This document shows, piece after piece, positions 1 to 9,900 of a stretch of DNA of 64,000 bases (the stretch's first letter is position 1; every line of letters starts with the position of its first letter). The DNA comes from CAWAMR01 sp963783095 (lineage in GTDB: Bacteria > Planctomycetota > Planctomycetia > Gemmatales > Gemmataceae): positions 62,001 to 126,000 of the forward strand of contig CAWAMR010000023.1 of NCBI GenBank assembly GCA_963783095.1, read 5' to 3'. Below the pieces are notes generated by a model. The model was not told the DNA's origin, ran no database searches, and saw only the letters and a list, made by a program, of their open reading frames with translations. The position numbers and the translations under genes were made by a program.

Positions 1-53
1 GGGCTTCTTGTCGCCCGCCAACGTGTTCTTTAACCAATAAAGGCGATCCAAGT

Positions 54-941
54 ATGTCGAGCAGTCCCACGCCAGCTCCTGCGAGTCCGCCGGTCCCGTC
101 CGGCCCAAAAGACATCCGAATCATCAGCCACTCCACCCTGTTCTACTGGTGGCCAATCTGGTTTTTCGGTTTCATCTTCACCATCTGGACTTACTTCGAA
201 AATAACCGATTGGCGATCGTTCCCAATGGATCGGCGATTGAGATCGATAATACCGACCCGAAGAAACCAAAGGTCACCATCGAAGTTGCCGTTCCGAAGG
301 ACAAGACGAATGAGGATCTCCATAAAGAACTGCGTCTACTTGTAGATTCGAAAGAAGATGATGCAAGGAAGGAGACTCGAGCATACCCCAAAGGGCGCAT
401 CAGCACTCATGCGTGGATGGGGCCGCTTTTCTTTCTCATTTTGATACTGGTCATCTTCATTACCAACGTGCCGTTGCGCGGTTTGTGGTCTTTGGTGGCA
501 GTCATCGGGATCGTGGTACTCGCTCTGGTCTTGTCGCTGTTCGATCTCTGGGACAAGCTACTGACGGCGATGGGCGATCTACACATTTACATCAATATGG
601 CGGGCTATTTGACACTGAGCACGGCACTTTTCATCGGTTGGGTTCTGGCAGTGAAACTATTCGACAACCGGACCTACATCATCTTTACACCCGGTCAGAT
701 CAAGGTTTGTGAGGAGATTGGCGGACGGGAAAAAGTGTACGACACCACCGGAATGGCGGTTGAGAAAAAGAGGGACGACTGGTTCCGGCACATCGTTCTG
801 GGTTTTGGAACGGGGGATCTAATTGTGCGGACGGCGGGTGCCGATCGACATGAAATCGAGATGCCGAACGTGGCCTTCATCGGCTTCAAGATTGGCAGAG
901 TCGAGCAAATGTTGCGACAACGGCAGCAGCACGCGGTGTGA
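54..941 (+). CDS. Conserved membrane protein, unknown function
   Basis: A 295-residue protein with no family I can name. It starts with a Pro/Ser-rich stretch (residues 1-20), has one hydrophobic segment near residues 30-48, a charged cytoplasmic-looking block (about 55-120), then three hydrophobic segments (about 122-140, 143-165 and 180-202). The last 90 residues are soluble and look like a beta-rich, PH-like domain that follows the membrane part. The ATG at 54 gives an uninterrupted frame. The gene converges on the minus-strand gene ending at 1076. It is a real gene by length, composition and membrane topology; its role is unknown. Confidence 0.75.
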   Translation: MSSSPTPAPASPPVPSGPKDIRIISHSTLFYWWPIWFFGFIFTIWTYFENNRLAIVPNGSAIEIDNTDPKKPKVTIEVAVPKDKTNEDLHKELRLLVDSKEDDARKETRAYPKGRISTHAWMGPLFFLILILVIFITNVPLRGLWSLVAVIGIVVLALVLSLFDLWDKLLTAMGDLHIYINMAGYLTLSTALFIGWVLAVKLFDNRTYIIFTPGQIKVCEEIGGREKVYDTTGMAVEKKRDDWFRHIVLGFGTGDLIVRTAGADRHEIEMPNVAFIGFKIGRVEQMLRQRQQHAV

Positions 942-942
942 T

Positions 943-1075
943 CTGTCGGGACGCGGGATGGGTTGCGTGGCACGCGGGAGAAGACAAAAAATGTCGGAAA
1001 CTCTTTCGACTCGTCTTTTCGAGTCCTCTTTGTCCTTTTCGCGTCCCGCTCACCGCGCCCCGCATCCCGACTGTC
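943..1075. repeat. GC-rich imperfect inverted repeat between convergent genes
   Basis: The arm beginning gtcgggacgcgggatg near 949 is mirrored by a tract ending gcatcccgac near 1074. A related direct copy (gcggggcgcgggacgcgaa) lies near 3006-3024, upstream of ispG. The position between two 3' ends would suit a two-way terminator, but no U-tract is visible. Confidence 0.4.
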
Positions 1076-1501
1076 TCAGGTCGCCTCTTCGTACGGCACC
1101 TTAACGAGTTGCAGGTAATACGCACCTTTCTTATCGGTGTTTTTCGTCTCAATTAACGCCTCGGCTTCTCCCTTGGCGTTGTAGGCGAAAGTCTCGATTT
1201 GCTTGCTCGAATTATCGTAGACCACCCAAACCGCCTTGAGGCGGACAACCTTGGCAGCACGACGTTTGGCCGGCTTGGCGGGAGCCTTCTTCTTTTTCTT
1301 GACCGGCTTGGGCGCTTCTTCCTCGTCGTCGGAAGGTTCTTCATCGGGCTCGCCTTCGGCCTCTGCCTCAGCCTCCTCGTCATCCTCCGCCTCGACCTCC
1401 TCTTCATCTTCTTCGGTTTCCTCCGCCTCGGCTTTCTCTGCTCCTTCTTCGTCGAAATCGCCACGAAAATCCATGCGGTTCAAAGTGCGTTTCCGTCCCA
1501 T
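1076..1501 (-). CDS. Small protein with acidic tract and Lys/Ala-rich linker
   Basis: A 141-residue protein in three parts. Residues 1-15 are basic, residues about 16-65 are almost entirely Glu/Asp/Ala, and residues about 66-85 are Lys/Ala/Pro-rich and resemble a histone-H1 or nucleic-acid-binding tail. The globular C-terminus (about 86-141, containing VWVVYDNSSKQIETF) looks like a small beta-rich fold. Acidic and basic low-complexity regions attached to a short conserved domain are frequent in planctomycetes. The start is the ATG at 1499-1501. Function is unknown; nucleic-acid or chromatin association is only a guess from composition. Confidence 0.7.
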   Translation of the reverse strand: MGRKRTLNRMDFRGDFDEEGAEKAEAEETEEDEEEVEAEDDEEAEAEAEGEPDEEPSDDEEEAPKPVKKKKKAPAKPAKRRAAKVVRLKAVWVVYDNSSKQIETFAYNAKGEAEALIETKNTDKKGAYYLQLVKVPYEEAT

Positions 1502-1667
1502 CAGAATGATCCTCCCATCGATAACACCAGTGCGCGGACTGAATAGACTGTCGGATAAACCCGGAAGTCAATGATGAAGAGACACCCAGGTGCCGCAAAG
1601 CGGGCGAGCCTGGCCTTGGATGCGAAACATCCCGGTCTTTTTACCCTGAAGGGGTACCACATCAAAG

Positions 1668-1697
1668 CCCAGGGTCGGCGCTTAGGCGCACCCTGGG
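1668..1697. repeat. Hairpin with CCCAGGGT arms
   Basis: The arms cccagggt-cg-gcgc and gcgc-accctggg surround the loop ttag. It lies in the 222-bp gap between the gene starting at 1501 and the AAA+ gene ending at 1724. A shorter relative (cccaggg-gcta-ccctggg) occurs near 41794-41811, so this may be a dispersed palindrome and not a specific terminator. Confidence 0.45.
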
Positions 1698-1723
1698 TCA
1701 ACAGGTAATCTAACGACGATGAT

Positions 1724-2868
1724 TTAATCCGGCAAGACGCCATCCGAAGTCGCTTTGGTAAAGCCAACCGATCGGCGCTTGCGGGTTGTGCTCAAATCGG
1801 CCCGGTTGATCTCGAGCTGACGTAACGCCCAGTTCCAATCCCAGGACTGATTTTCCATGTAGTGCATGATGAGCAGGTTCTTCATCTCATCGACTTCGGC
1901 AAAGCTGAATCCCTCGGTAGTGTTCACGACTTCGTCCAGGTTCAAACCGGCGATAATGTCGCGATGCCAGCGCATACACCAACTCGCGCCGAAGTTCGGG
2001 CGTCGGGGTCTCGAAGTGAAGCACCAGGTCGATTCGCCCCGGTCGTTTGAAGGCCCGGTCGATCAGATTGAGCGAGCAATTGGTCGTGAAGACGAACACG
2101 ACGCCTTCGTTGACCGTAATACCGTCGAGAGCACTGAGGAAAACGGCTTGATCTTCGGTTTCATGAACGGTTTCGCGGTCGCGCAGGGCGATGTCCATGT
2201 CGTCGAAGAAGACGATGCCGCGACGATCGACGCTGAACAATTCCTCGATGTTATCACTGGCCCGCGCCTGCCGATAGGCATCGGGCGTAACGAGCCGCCA
2301 TTCCCAGCGACGCCGCCGGCATTCCTGCCAGATCCAGCGGCATGCGGAAGTTTTGCCGTTGCCGGGCGGCCCCATCAGGAGCACGCCGCGCTTGGCTGGC
2401 CGCCGTATTCCTTGATCTTCCGTAGGTTGGTCCGGTCGAGATAGCCGATGGTGTTCTGCCAGAGCAGGTCGATTTGATCCGGCTGCAACACGGGGGGCTG
2501 GCTGGGCGGTTCCGGATCTCTTCGGGCTTTCAGTGCAGTTCTATAAAGGCGAAGGTAGTTTTTGCGTTCGACCGCGAAGAAATCGAAGGCCCAGCCATTC
2601 TGATGGTTGTCGTAGGCAAAACGAACGCGAGCGAAATGGATGCCTTGAATTTCGTAGAGATGCAGTCCGAGTTGGACTCCCGGAAAGATTCGGCGATTGT
2701 CGGGGTCCCAGTCGCGGATCAGAACACCTTCGATCGGGAGTAGATGCCGACTTTTTCGCATCGGCGCAGAAGCGGCCCGTAGAATTCGTCGAGGTCGATC
2801 GACACAGGGATCTTCCAGACCGGTTTGTCTCGACACTTGCTCAAGAAGGTAGCGATGGTCTGCTGCAT
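1724..2868 (-). CDS. AAA+ ATPase (frame-broken)
   Basis: A reconstructed protein of about 380 residues. Reading from the ATG at 2866-2868 gives an N-terminus starting MQQTIATFLSKCRDK that runs into the next frame near 2735, changes frame again near 2390 and once more near 1965. The N-terminal ~160 residues are a family-specific domain. The ATPase core shows Walker A GPPGNGKTSA, Walker B GIVFFDDMD, sensor-1-like FTTN and the RPGRID motif of classical AAA+ proteins. The C-terminal helical part follows in the third frame. Classical AAA+ proteins of this size remodel protein or nucleic-acid partners; the partner is unknown. The next gene, ispG, is divergent, so no operon is apparent. Confidence 0.75.
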
Positions 2869-3065
2869 AACGCTTGCAGGTTCCGCATGAGTGGCGAGGA
2901 TCCGGCGCTTGCAGTGTCTGAGGATGCGAGTACGGCTTGACGAAGGTTAGGTTACGGAACTACCATGTCAGCGGTTAGTGTCTTATAGGAACGGGGCGCG
3001 GTGTGCGGGGCGCGGGACGCGAAGCGTTCGCGAAATCCCGCTTCCCGAATCAAATGGATTCATTC

Positions 3066-4256
3066 ATGACTACGACGACTCAGCGCGATCTTTCGTTACT
3101 GCAAACAGGCCCCCAGGCATACCGGGCAAACCGCGTCACAAGACGCGCGAAGTGCGCGTCGGCGATAAAGTATTCGGCGGCGACAACCCGATCTGGGTCC
3201 AGTCGATGACCACGCACCGACACCTTCGATGTCGAGGCCACCATCGCGCAGATTCAGCGCCTCGAAGAGGCCGGCTGCGAGTTGGTCCGCGTCACCGTGC
3301 CCAAAGCCGGAGGACGCGGCCGATCCTGACGCGAGATCCGCAAACAGATCAGGATTCCGCTCATTTGCGACATTCATTTCGATTACAAGATGGCGCTGAC
3401 CGCCCTGGATCATCCGGTCGACAAAATCCGCATCAACCCCGGCAACATCGGCGGTTACGACCGCTTTCGCCAGGTCATCCGCAAGGCGAAGGAACGCGGC
3501 CTGCCGATGCGCATCGGCGTCAACGCCGGCAGCCTGGAACGCGAACTGGTCGAAAAGCACGGCTTCCCCTGCCCGCCGGCCATGGTCGAAAGCGCGATCC
3601 GCTACATCGAGATCGCCGAGTCGGAAGGCTATCACGAAATGATCGTCTCGCTGAAATCGAGCGACGTGTTGACAGCCGTCGAAGCGTATCGGCTGTTCGC
3701 CAAGCATTGCGACTACCCGACGCACATCGGCATCACCGAAGCCGGCAAGCCGCCTTACGCAGTGACGAAGTCGGCGGCGGGACTGGCTCCGATTCTGCTC
3801 GACGGCATCGGCGACACAATCCGGATCAGCTTGCTGGGCGACCCGGTGCCGGAGATCGCCGCCGCCTTCGACATTCTGCAAGCGACGCAGCGCGCGGGTC
3901 CGCAAGCCGGAATTGATCGCATGCCCGACCTGCGGCCGGCTGGCGATCGACCTGGAAAAGATCATCGCCGATCTGGAAAAACGCCTCGAGGGCAAGGACA
4001 CGCCGTGAAAATCAGCGTCCTGGGATGCGTGGTCAACGGTCCCGGCGAGGCGCGAGAGGCGGACATCGGCATCGCGGCCGGCAATGGCAAAGGCGTGATT
4101 TTCCGCAACGGCGAGATCGTCCGCCACGTCGTCGAGGCCGAGATGGTCGATGCGCTGCTCGAAGAGGTGCTCTTATGGGAGAAGTCAAACCCTGGGAAAA
4201 TGAACAACGAGCCGACAAGCTTGGGTCGACGAAAGTTGCCGGTGCTGGCTGGCTAA
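3066..4256 (+). CDS. ispG: 4-hydroxy-3-methylbut-2-enyl diphosphate synthase IspG (frame-broken)
   Basis: IspG makes HMBPP in the MEP isoprenoid pathway with a [4Fe-4S] cluster. The family sequence is spread over several frames: the start MTTTTQRDLSLLQ (ATG at 3066), then GDNPIWVQSMTTT, FDVEATIAQIQRLEEAGCELVRVTVPK, ICDIHFDYKMALTALDHPVDK, the intact block from 3390 to about 3885, then CPTCGRLAIDLEKIIADLEK and CVVNGPGEAREADIGIA. The CPTC pair and the Cys of CVVNGPGEA are the cluster ligands. At least four frame changes lie near 3140, 3215, 3320 and 3890-4005. No family segment is missing and the pathway is normally essential, so consensus errors are more likely than gene decay. The true stop is uncertain because an indel near 4150-4250 could move it. 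Confidence 0.88.
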
Positions 4257-4290
4257 TGCAATAGCTTTTGTAGGTTGGATCCCACTATTA

Positions 4291-5250
4291 TTGTTCGTCA
4301 GTCTAGTCATCCGTCGAAGCGGAACAACTCGCTGGTGGACTTTCATTGCGGGTTTTGTCATGGAAATAGCCATCGATTTTGCCGATCCCGCCCACACCGA
4401 CCGCGTTCCTCGACACGGCTGGGCAAAAAACAGCCAAGGGCTGAAGATTCTTTGGCTTCCGATTCTTCGTCTTCTCAAGGAGGCCCACGAACGGAAAGCA
4501 AGGCTTTCCGAACCAATTCCGCGCGGGCAGTCGATTGAAATCGAAGCATTCAATCAAACGCTCAGGCACTTCGTGTTAACACTCCGCGAACTGGCAAAAT
4601 GCATCAGGCTCGCTTCGGTCCCGTGGTATACGCACGACGAGAACGACGAGAAGATTGCGAGTTACGAGGCGCGTAATTTGATCCCCTTGCATCTTGACCT
4701 GGTATTCGTGTATGCGAGAAGAATCGCCGACCATTTCGCCAGAGCAAGCCGCCATGTGCTGTTCAAGAAGCCAGAGGAGGCACCGAGGGAATACAAAAAA
4801 CTTCGCCCGTTCATCGCTGATGAAGCGAAACTTCGGCGATTGGATCCCCTATGCGATATCAACGTGCTCAGAGAAGCCTTCGAGCGTCACTCGGGTTGGC
4901 TGGACAAACTCCGGGATTCCGTTCGGGCGGACAGAGTTTCGCCTCTGAAAGGCATTCGAGACATCATGGAACACCACCCAATTTGGGTGACTGTCCGTCA
5001 CTCCAAAGTGGGAGAAGGGCCGTGGGAATTAATTGCCGACTTAGGTGTTCCCGGTGCAAGCTCTGAATTTCGACCTGATCTGATTCCTGTTCTTAAGGCG
5101 ATAGTTAGCGACATGGCTGACTTATGGACGATGGTTTGTGCCTCGGCCGCTCTTCCCCCGGCTGAAAAGCTCTGGGTAGCTCCATACGGTGATGCTTTAT
5201 TGACAACGGGGAACGCTGATGACGCGATCGCATTTTGGCCAGAGAGCTAA
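4291..5250 (+). CDS. Unknown protein, possibly membrane-anchored
   Basis: An open frame with no family I recognise. Two starts are possible. The ATG at 4360 gives a soluble protein of 296 residues beginning MEIAIDFADPAHTD. The in-frame sequence upstream is hydrophobic (AFVGWIPLLLFVSLVI, then WWTFIAGFV), which suggests one or two membrane helices. It would join the ATG at 4175 (MGEVKPWENEQ) through one frame change near 4250. The body is helical with several His/Trp residues and carries no catalytic motif I can identify. The gene follows ispG closely on the same strand. Confidence 0.6.
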   Translation: MFVSLVIRRSGTTRWWTFIAGFVMEIAIDFADPAHTDRVPRHGWAKNSQGLKILWLPILRLLKEAHERKARLSEPIPRGQSIEIEAFNQTLRHFVLTLRELAKCIRLASVPWYTHDENDEKIASYEARNLIPLHLDLVFVYARRIADHFARASRHVLFKKPEEAPREYKKLRPFIADEAKLRRLDPLCDINVLREAFERHSGWLDKLRDSVRADRVSPLKGIRDIMEHHPIWVTVRHSKVGEGPWELIADLGVPGASSEFRPDLIPVLKAIVSDMADLWTMVCASAALPPAEKLWVAPYGDALLTTGNADDAIAFWPES

Positions 5251-5446
5251 GGCCATGCGATTTGTCGTCACGGAAATGAAAAAAAATGTATCTGCGAGCG
5301 CACATTGCATGACCGGGCGACACCCATCGGGATCACTCTTTTGAGCGTCGCGGCCATCTGCTTGTTCATTTGCTCACTGAGGAATCGACCAACGAGGTCG
5401 TACTTCTTACCGAGAATATTTCGGAGAGTAATAGAAATCTATCAAT
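5251..5446. other. Gap without a supported gene
   Basis: This is the 3' gap between the convergent genes ending at 5250 and 5447. I see no clear hairpin terminator or small gene in it. Confidence 0.4.
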
Positions 5447-6358
5447 TCAAAGCTCACCGGAATGCAAAACGGATCCGAGAACAGAGTAATCAATCAAACC
5501 ATCATATTGGCAAACTGGAAGTTTTTTCAGGTTCTTTGGTTCTCCGCGGCGTTCTCCGTAACCACGGATATGCACGAATCCGTTCGTGCGGGCAAGGCAC
5601 ACTGACAAACAATCCCGAGTAACAACAACTGCTCTCTGATCCTCGAACCAAACTCCTTGAACTTGAACCAACCCTCTATCAAGCACTTCGATGTCAAGGA
5701 CCGTAAACCGGCCATCTTCCACCAAGCTGGCTGGAGGATTTTCGTTATACTTCGCTGTTAACCAATCTGGCAAGTATTCAGTGGTAGCGGGCGCGGTCAC
5801 CCTCGCTCTGCCCTTGCGTTCCTCATACCGAACAGGTTCGATGGCATTGTGTTTAATGTGACTGTCGACGATCCGCAGAAGCTCGTGACCAACGCTGTTG
5901 GTAATGGTCAGGTTCATCATCAGGATTTCGCCACCGGATACGCGAAATCCCAGTTTGTTCTCAGAAGAGAAACGAAACAATGTAACGCCCTCTGTGGATT
6001 TCGGTCCATTTGTCATGAATATCGAGCCTAAGAGTACTCGACAACTTTCGCCGGGTTCGATGTAGATGTGTCCCTGGTGGGAAGGAGAGCGTTGAATTGA
6101 CTTCCAAGATCGAATAGTTGCGTCGTCGATTTGTAGAAGCCCGTGATGAGCATGTGTATGGCATGTCGGGCAGACAGCAATCATATGGGCTGCATCATGG
6201 GTCTTGTAAACATGCCATTCTTTGATGTGGTGCAACTCCAACAGACTGCTTGAACACCCGGGATCGGCGCATTTGTTGCCAGCCTCACAGTAGAGAGCCT
6301 CCTTGATCTTAATCGGAACCTTGGGACGGTTCGCCTTCGTCTTCTTCTTGCGGGGCAT
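5447..6358 (-). CDS. HNH endonuclease-domain protein
   Basis: A 303-residue protein from the ATG at 6356-6358 (MPRKKKTKANRPKVP); the frame stays open upstream, but that part is not convincing. Near residues 28-75 it carries a zinc-bound HNH/His-Me-finger motif: CADPGC, then LELHHIKEW, then CPTCHTHAHHG. This order of two Cys pairs around the catalytic HH is typical of McrA-like HNH nucleases that cut or nick DNA. The remaining ~220 residues are beta-rich and unrecognised, and could be a sensor or specificity domain. It stands alone, convergent with the gene before it. A role in defence or mobile DNA is possible but not shown. Confidence 0.75.
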   Translation of the reverse strand: MPRKKKTKANRPKVPIKIKEALYCEAGNKCADPGCSSSLLELHHIKEWHVYKTHDAAHMIAVCPTCHTHAHHGLLQIDDATIRSWKSIQRSPSHQGHIYIEPGESCRVLLGSIFMTNGPKSTEGVTLFRFSSENKLGFRVSGGEILMMNLTITNSVGHELLRIVDSHIKHNAIEPVRYEERKGRARVTAPATTEYLPDWLTAKYNENPPASLVEDGRFTVLDIEVLDRGLVQVQGVWFEDQRAVVVTRDCLSVCLARTNGFVHIRGYGERRGEPKNLKKLPVCQYDGLIDYSVLGSVLHSGEL

Positions 6359-6617
6359 AGTTTCCCATCCAACGAGCAAAAAAGCTCGCAACAATGATTC
6401 TTTCAAGCCAGACCCTAAACAAATCTTATCGTGGAAATATGCCGACTGAAAAGAGAATCCCCGACGAGGAACGACTTCCAAGTGAAATCTTGTCATTGGC
6501 TTTGCTTCGCAAAATGATACCGTTTTCGAGCATTTTGGGCTTTGTCCTTCTTCGCCATTTTTGTTGCGCTGGTAGGTCTTCGATCAACGGATATCTAGGA
6601 TCAGGATATTCGGATGG

Positions 6618-6935
6618 ATGCGACCGACCACGATGGCCCTAGAATGGGCTCCAGTGCAAGTTTGGTTTTTGCACCACAGGCAAGCGAAGTGGAAGCAAAA
6701 ATACATGGATGCGAAGCCGGAATTGAAACGGTTGCAGAATCGGCCACAGCGTGCGAAGCGACGACGCTCGGACGGCGAAAGTTTTGCCGGTGTTTGCCGG
6801 CTAATTCGAGAGCATTGCAGCCAATATTGCAGGGCTAAAGCTATACTCCGTACGCTCCGCGTGAGGGCTACAGCAGTATCGCATGTCAATGAGCGCCTGT
6901 CGCTCAATTTGACTAACCCATCCGGCGAATTGTGA
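6618..6935 (+). pseudogene. Possible transposase remnant in a 594-bp gap
   Basis: The gap 6359-6952 holds no convincing intact gene. A 105-residue frame here contains KWKQKYMDAKPELKRLQNR, a charged coiled-coil-like stretch of the kind found at the N-terminus of planctomycete transposases or unknown proteins. The rest lacks a catalytic domain and reads like degenerate sequence. I treat it as a remnant with low confidence. Confidence 0.25.
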
Positions 6936-6952
6936 TGCAGAGACATTCGATT

Positions 6953-9900
6953 CTACACAGAATGAGTCAGACGGGTTGCGAGTGCTTTCATCACGGCGTC
7001 GGTATTCTCGAACCAATCCTTCGTCAGCACCAACACAACGCTCCAGCCGAAGTTGCGCAGCAGACGCGGTCGAAGCACGTCCCGTTCCAGCACATTGTCA
7101 ATTTGGTAAAAGCTTTCGGTGTCGATCATGATGCCGAGTCGATACCGGCGTTCATCCATCCGGCGGATCGCCAGATCGCAACGGAAGGCGGATTGGCCGA
7201 CGTCGAAATCGACCTCGTAACCCAAATCGCGCATGCGTGCCGCCAATTCGTAAATCACGATATGGGTTGATCCGGCATTGTCGGCACGAGAGCCTTCGGC
7301 AGGGTTGATTTCCCGAAGCACACGGCGGGCCGTTTGCAGATCGCCGCGCGGAGAGCGCCTCGGCATAGCGTAGATAGTTTTTGAGGGCGCGGGCTCCGTC
7401 GTTGTAATCGTTAGTGACAGCGTGATGGCGAATCGATGAGACCAGGGCCATCTGTTTCTTGGCCCGCGAGAACGCCACGTTAAGCCGGCGTTCGCCGCCA
7501 TTCTGGTTGATAGGGCCGAAGTTCATTAGCATCTTGCCATTGCGGCCAGGACCATAGCACACGCTTAGAATGATGACATCGCGTTCGTCGCCCTGGATAT
7601 TCTCGAGGTTCTTGACCAGAAGCCCGACGAATTGCTCGTCCTGTTCGCGTTCCCATTCCGCTTCGAGCCGGCCGCGAAAATCATCGTCTTCGCGGGCCAG
7701 GCGCTGCAGCGCCTGCTCGATCTCATCCTGTTGGGATTCCGAAAAGGCGATGATGCCGATCGACAGTCCGGTTTCTCGGACCAGCAGGCCGCGAACCAAA
7801 TGGGCAATATAGTCGGCTTCGCTCGCATTGCGCCGCTGCTCGTAGATCCCATTTTCCAGCAAGTGGAAGCTCAGCGGTCGTTCGAGCAGTCGATCGATGC
7901 CGGCGAATCCTTCGTTTGCAGCATGAACGACAATCTCTGCTCATACTCTCAGCCGGCAATTCCACTTCGGGAACGGTCAAGAGCCGGCCCTGGTAGAAGG
8001 CACAGTTGGAGAAGCTGATGAGCGATTCCGATCGGCTGCGGTAGTGCCAGCCCAACATTGTGGCAGGCAGATTGCGAGCAGCGTGGTTGAGCAGGCTGTT
8101 GCTGCTCAGATCATATTCCACTTTTTGGCCGGTTGCATCTTCAACCAGCAATGTCTCCTCGTCCTCGGCTCCTTTGGAAGCAAAGAAACTGGTCGGCGGC
8201 AATTGCATCTCGTCGCCGACGACGATGACTTGCCTGGCCCGGAAGATGGCCGGAACCGCTTCTTCCAGCGTCACCTGGCTGGCCTCGTCGAAGATGACGA
8301 CATCGAACGAATTGGCCAGCGGCAGAGCATCGGAAACGCTCAGCGGGCTCATAAGCCACACCGGCTTGAGATCTTGCAGGACCAAACCCGAGTCGCCATC
8401 CACCAGATCGCGGATCGAGCGGAACCGCATCGTTTTATTGAACTCGTGCTCCAGTTCGCGCCGGCCCCGGTTGTATCGCGCTTTGAGCGTTCTTCTGATC
8501 CGCGTTCAGCTGGCCGTGAGGCAACGAGGCAATGCGCACGTTCTCGAGGAATCGCCGGCAAACGCGAGCGCGGATCGCCGCTGCACTGACTGCATACCAC
8601 TGATCGTGGATCTGCTCCAGCTTGCCGAGCTGAGCGGCCTGAGTGCCGCTGTTGAATCGTGCCACCTGCGGATCGGCGCGAAGCAGGCCGTCGATCGTAT
8701 GATGTGCGATCGCCGCTTCCAACTGGTTCTCATTCAATGGAAAACGCCGCCAGGCATTGGCGATCGGGACGGGCAGGTTACTCAATTCCTTGAGGCACGG
8801 CAGAAAGTCGGCAAGTTCGCTCAGCGATTCCCCGATCTGATTCACATCCTGACGAAGTGCGAGTAACGAAAGGTCATTCGTGTCCACCATCAAATGATCG
8901 ACTTCGGATGCCAACTGTTCCACCGTTGGCTTCAACTTAGCCAACGCCAGCACTGTGTCGCTGCCGTCCGACACAGTCAGCACGCGGCGGTGGAATGCCT
9001 GTAAGGCCGGCGATAACTTGTCCACACCATCAGCCAGTGCTGTGATTCGATCCGAAAAACTTGCGAATGTTCCTTCGAAGGCCAGTTCCGCACGCGCTGC
9101 GGCTTCCACAGCATCGAGTTGCGCTGCGGCGTTGTGCTCAGCCTGAAGCGGTTCCAGAACATGCGAATAAGTCGGTTGCACTGGATGCGATCCAAAATCG
9201 TAACTCCGCCGCAACAAGCTGCGCAGCCGCCACCAACCTGGCTGGAAAAACCGCCAGATCGACCGCTCTTGACGTCGGGCCTGCTGAAGAGCAATGTTGA
9301 CTTCTTCGCGTGACAGCTTAAGGTGCCAGCCTGTCGTCGCAATACGTGCCGTTGCCAATTCCTGTTCCTGCACACGGTACTGCTTGCGATGAGCGTTCAG
9401 TTTCTTGGCGAGATGGCTCTTCCCGTTCAGCACGGGGAGTAATTGGATTTCGGCCAGGAATTCAATCCGCGACGCATATTCCATCAATTCTCTGATCTTC
9501 GCAAAGGTGTCCCGGCAATCTTCAGGCACATTCATTGACTGCATTTCGTCCGTTATTTTCTCGATAGGCCTGAAAACCCGCGGAAGAATCTCGTGAATCG
9601 CCGCCAGCGGTTCATCGACTTGACTGAATCGAGGGTGCAAGCGGCGCAAGGGATGGTTCGCCAGGACACCATCGCGCCCTGACTGTGCCAGATGTTCGAC
9701 CAATCGCCCAACAGCTTCCCGGTTTCCCTGCCACAATTGAAAAGACGGCAATTGTTCGCGCTCGCGTGGCCCAAGCTCGGGTGCGTAAGTGCGCAACTCG
9801 ATGGCGCGCTGCAAAAGCTGGTGCAGCGGCAATCCCGCTTGCGCCGGGGTCGAGCGCATGGCCGATTGGAAACGTTCCAGAGGTGCCAGTTCCTTCTTCA

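Noticed and set aside
1501..1767. 88-residue protein upstream of the acidic protein gene
   Set aside because: It has no domain or signal, and the interval contains a dispersed hairpin.
3096..4127. Long open frame opposite ispG (343 residues)
   Set aside because: Antisense shadow; it has no recognisable domain and mirrors GC-rich codons of the real gene.
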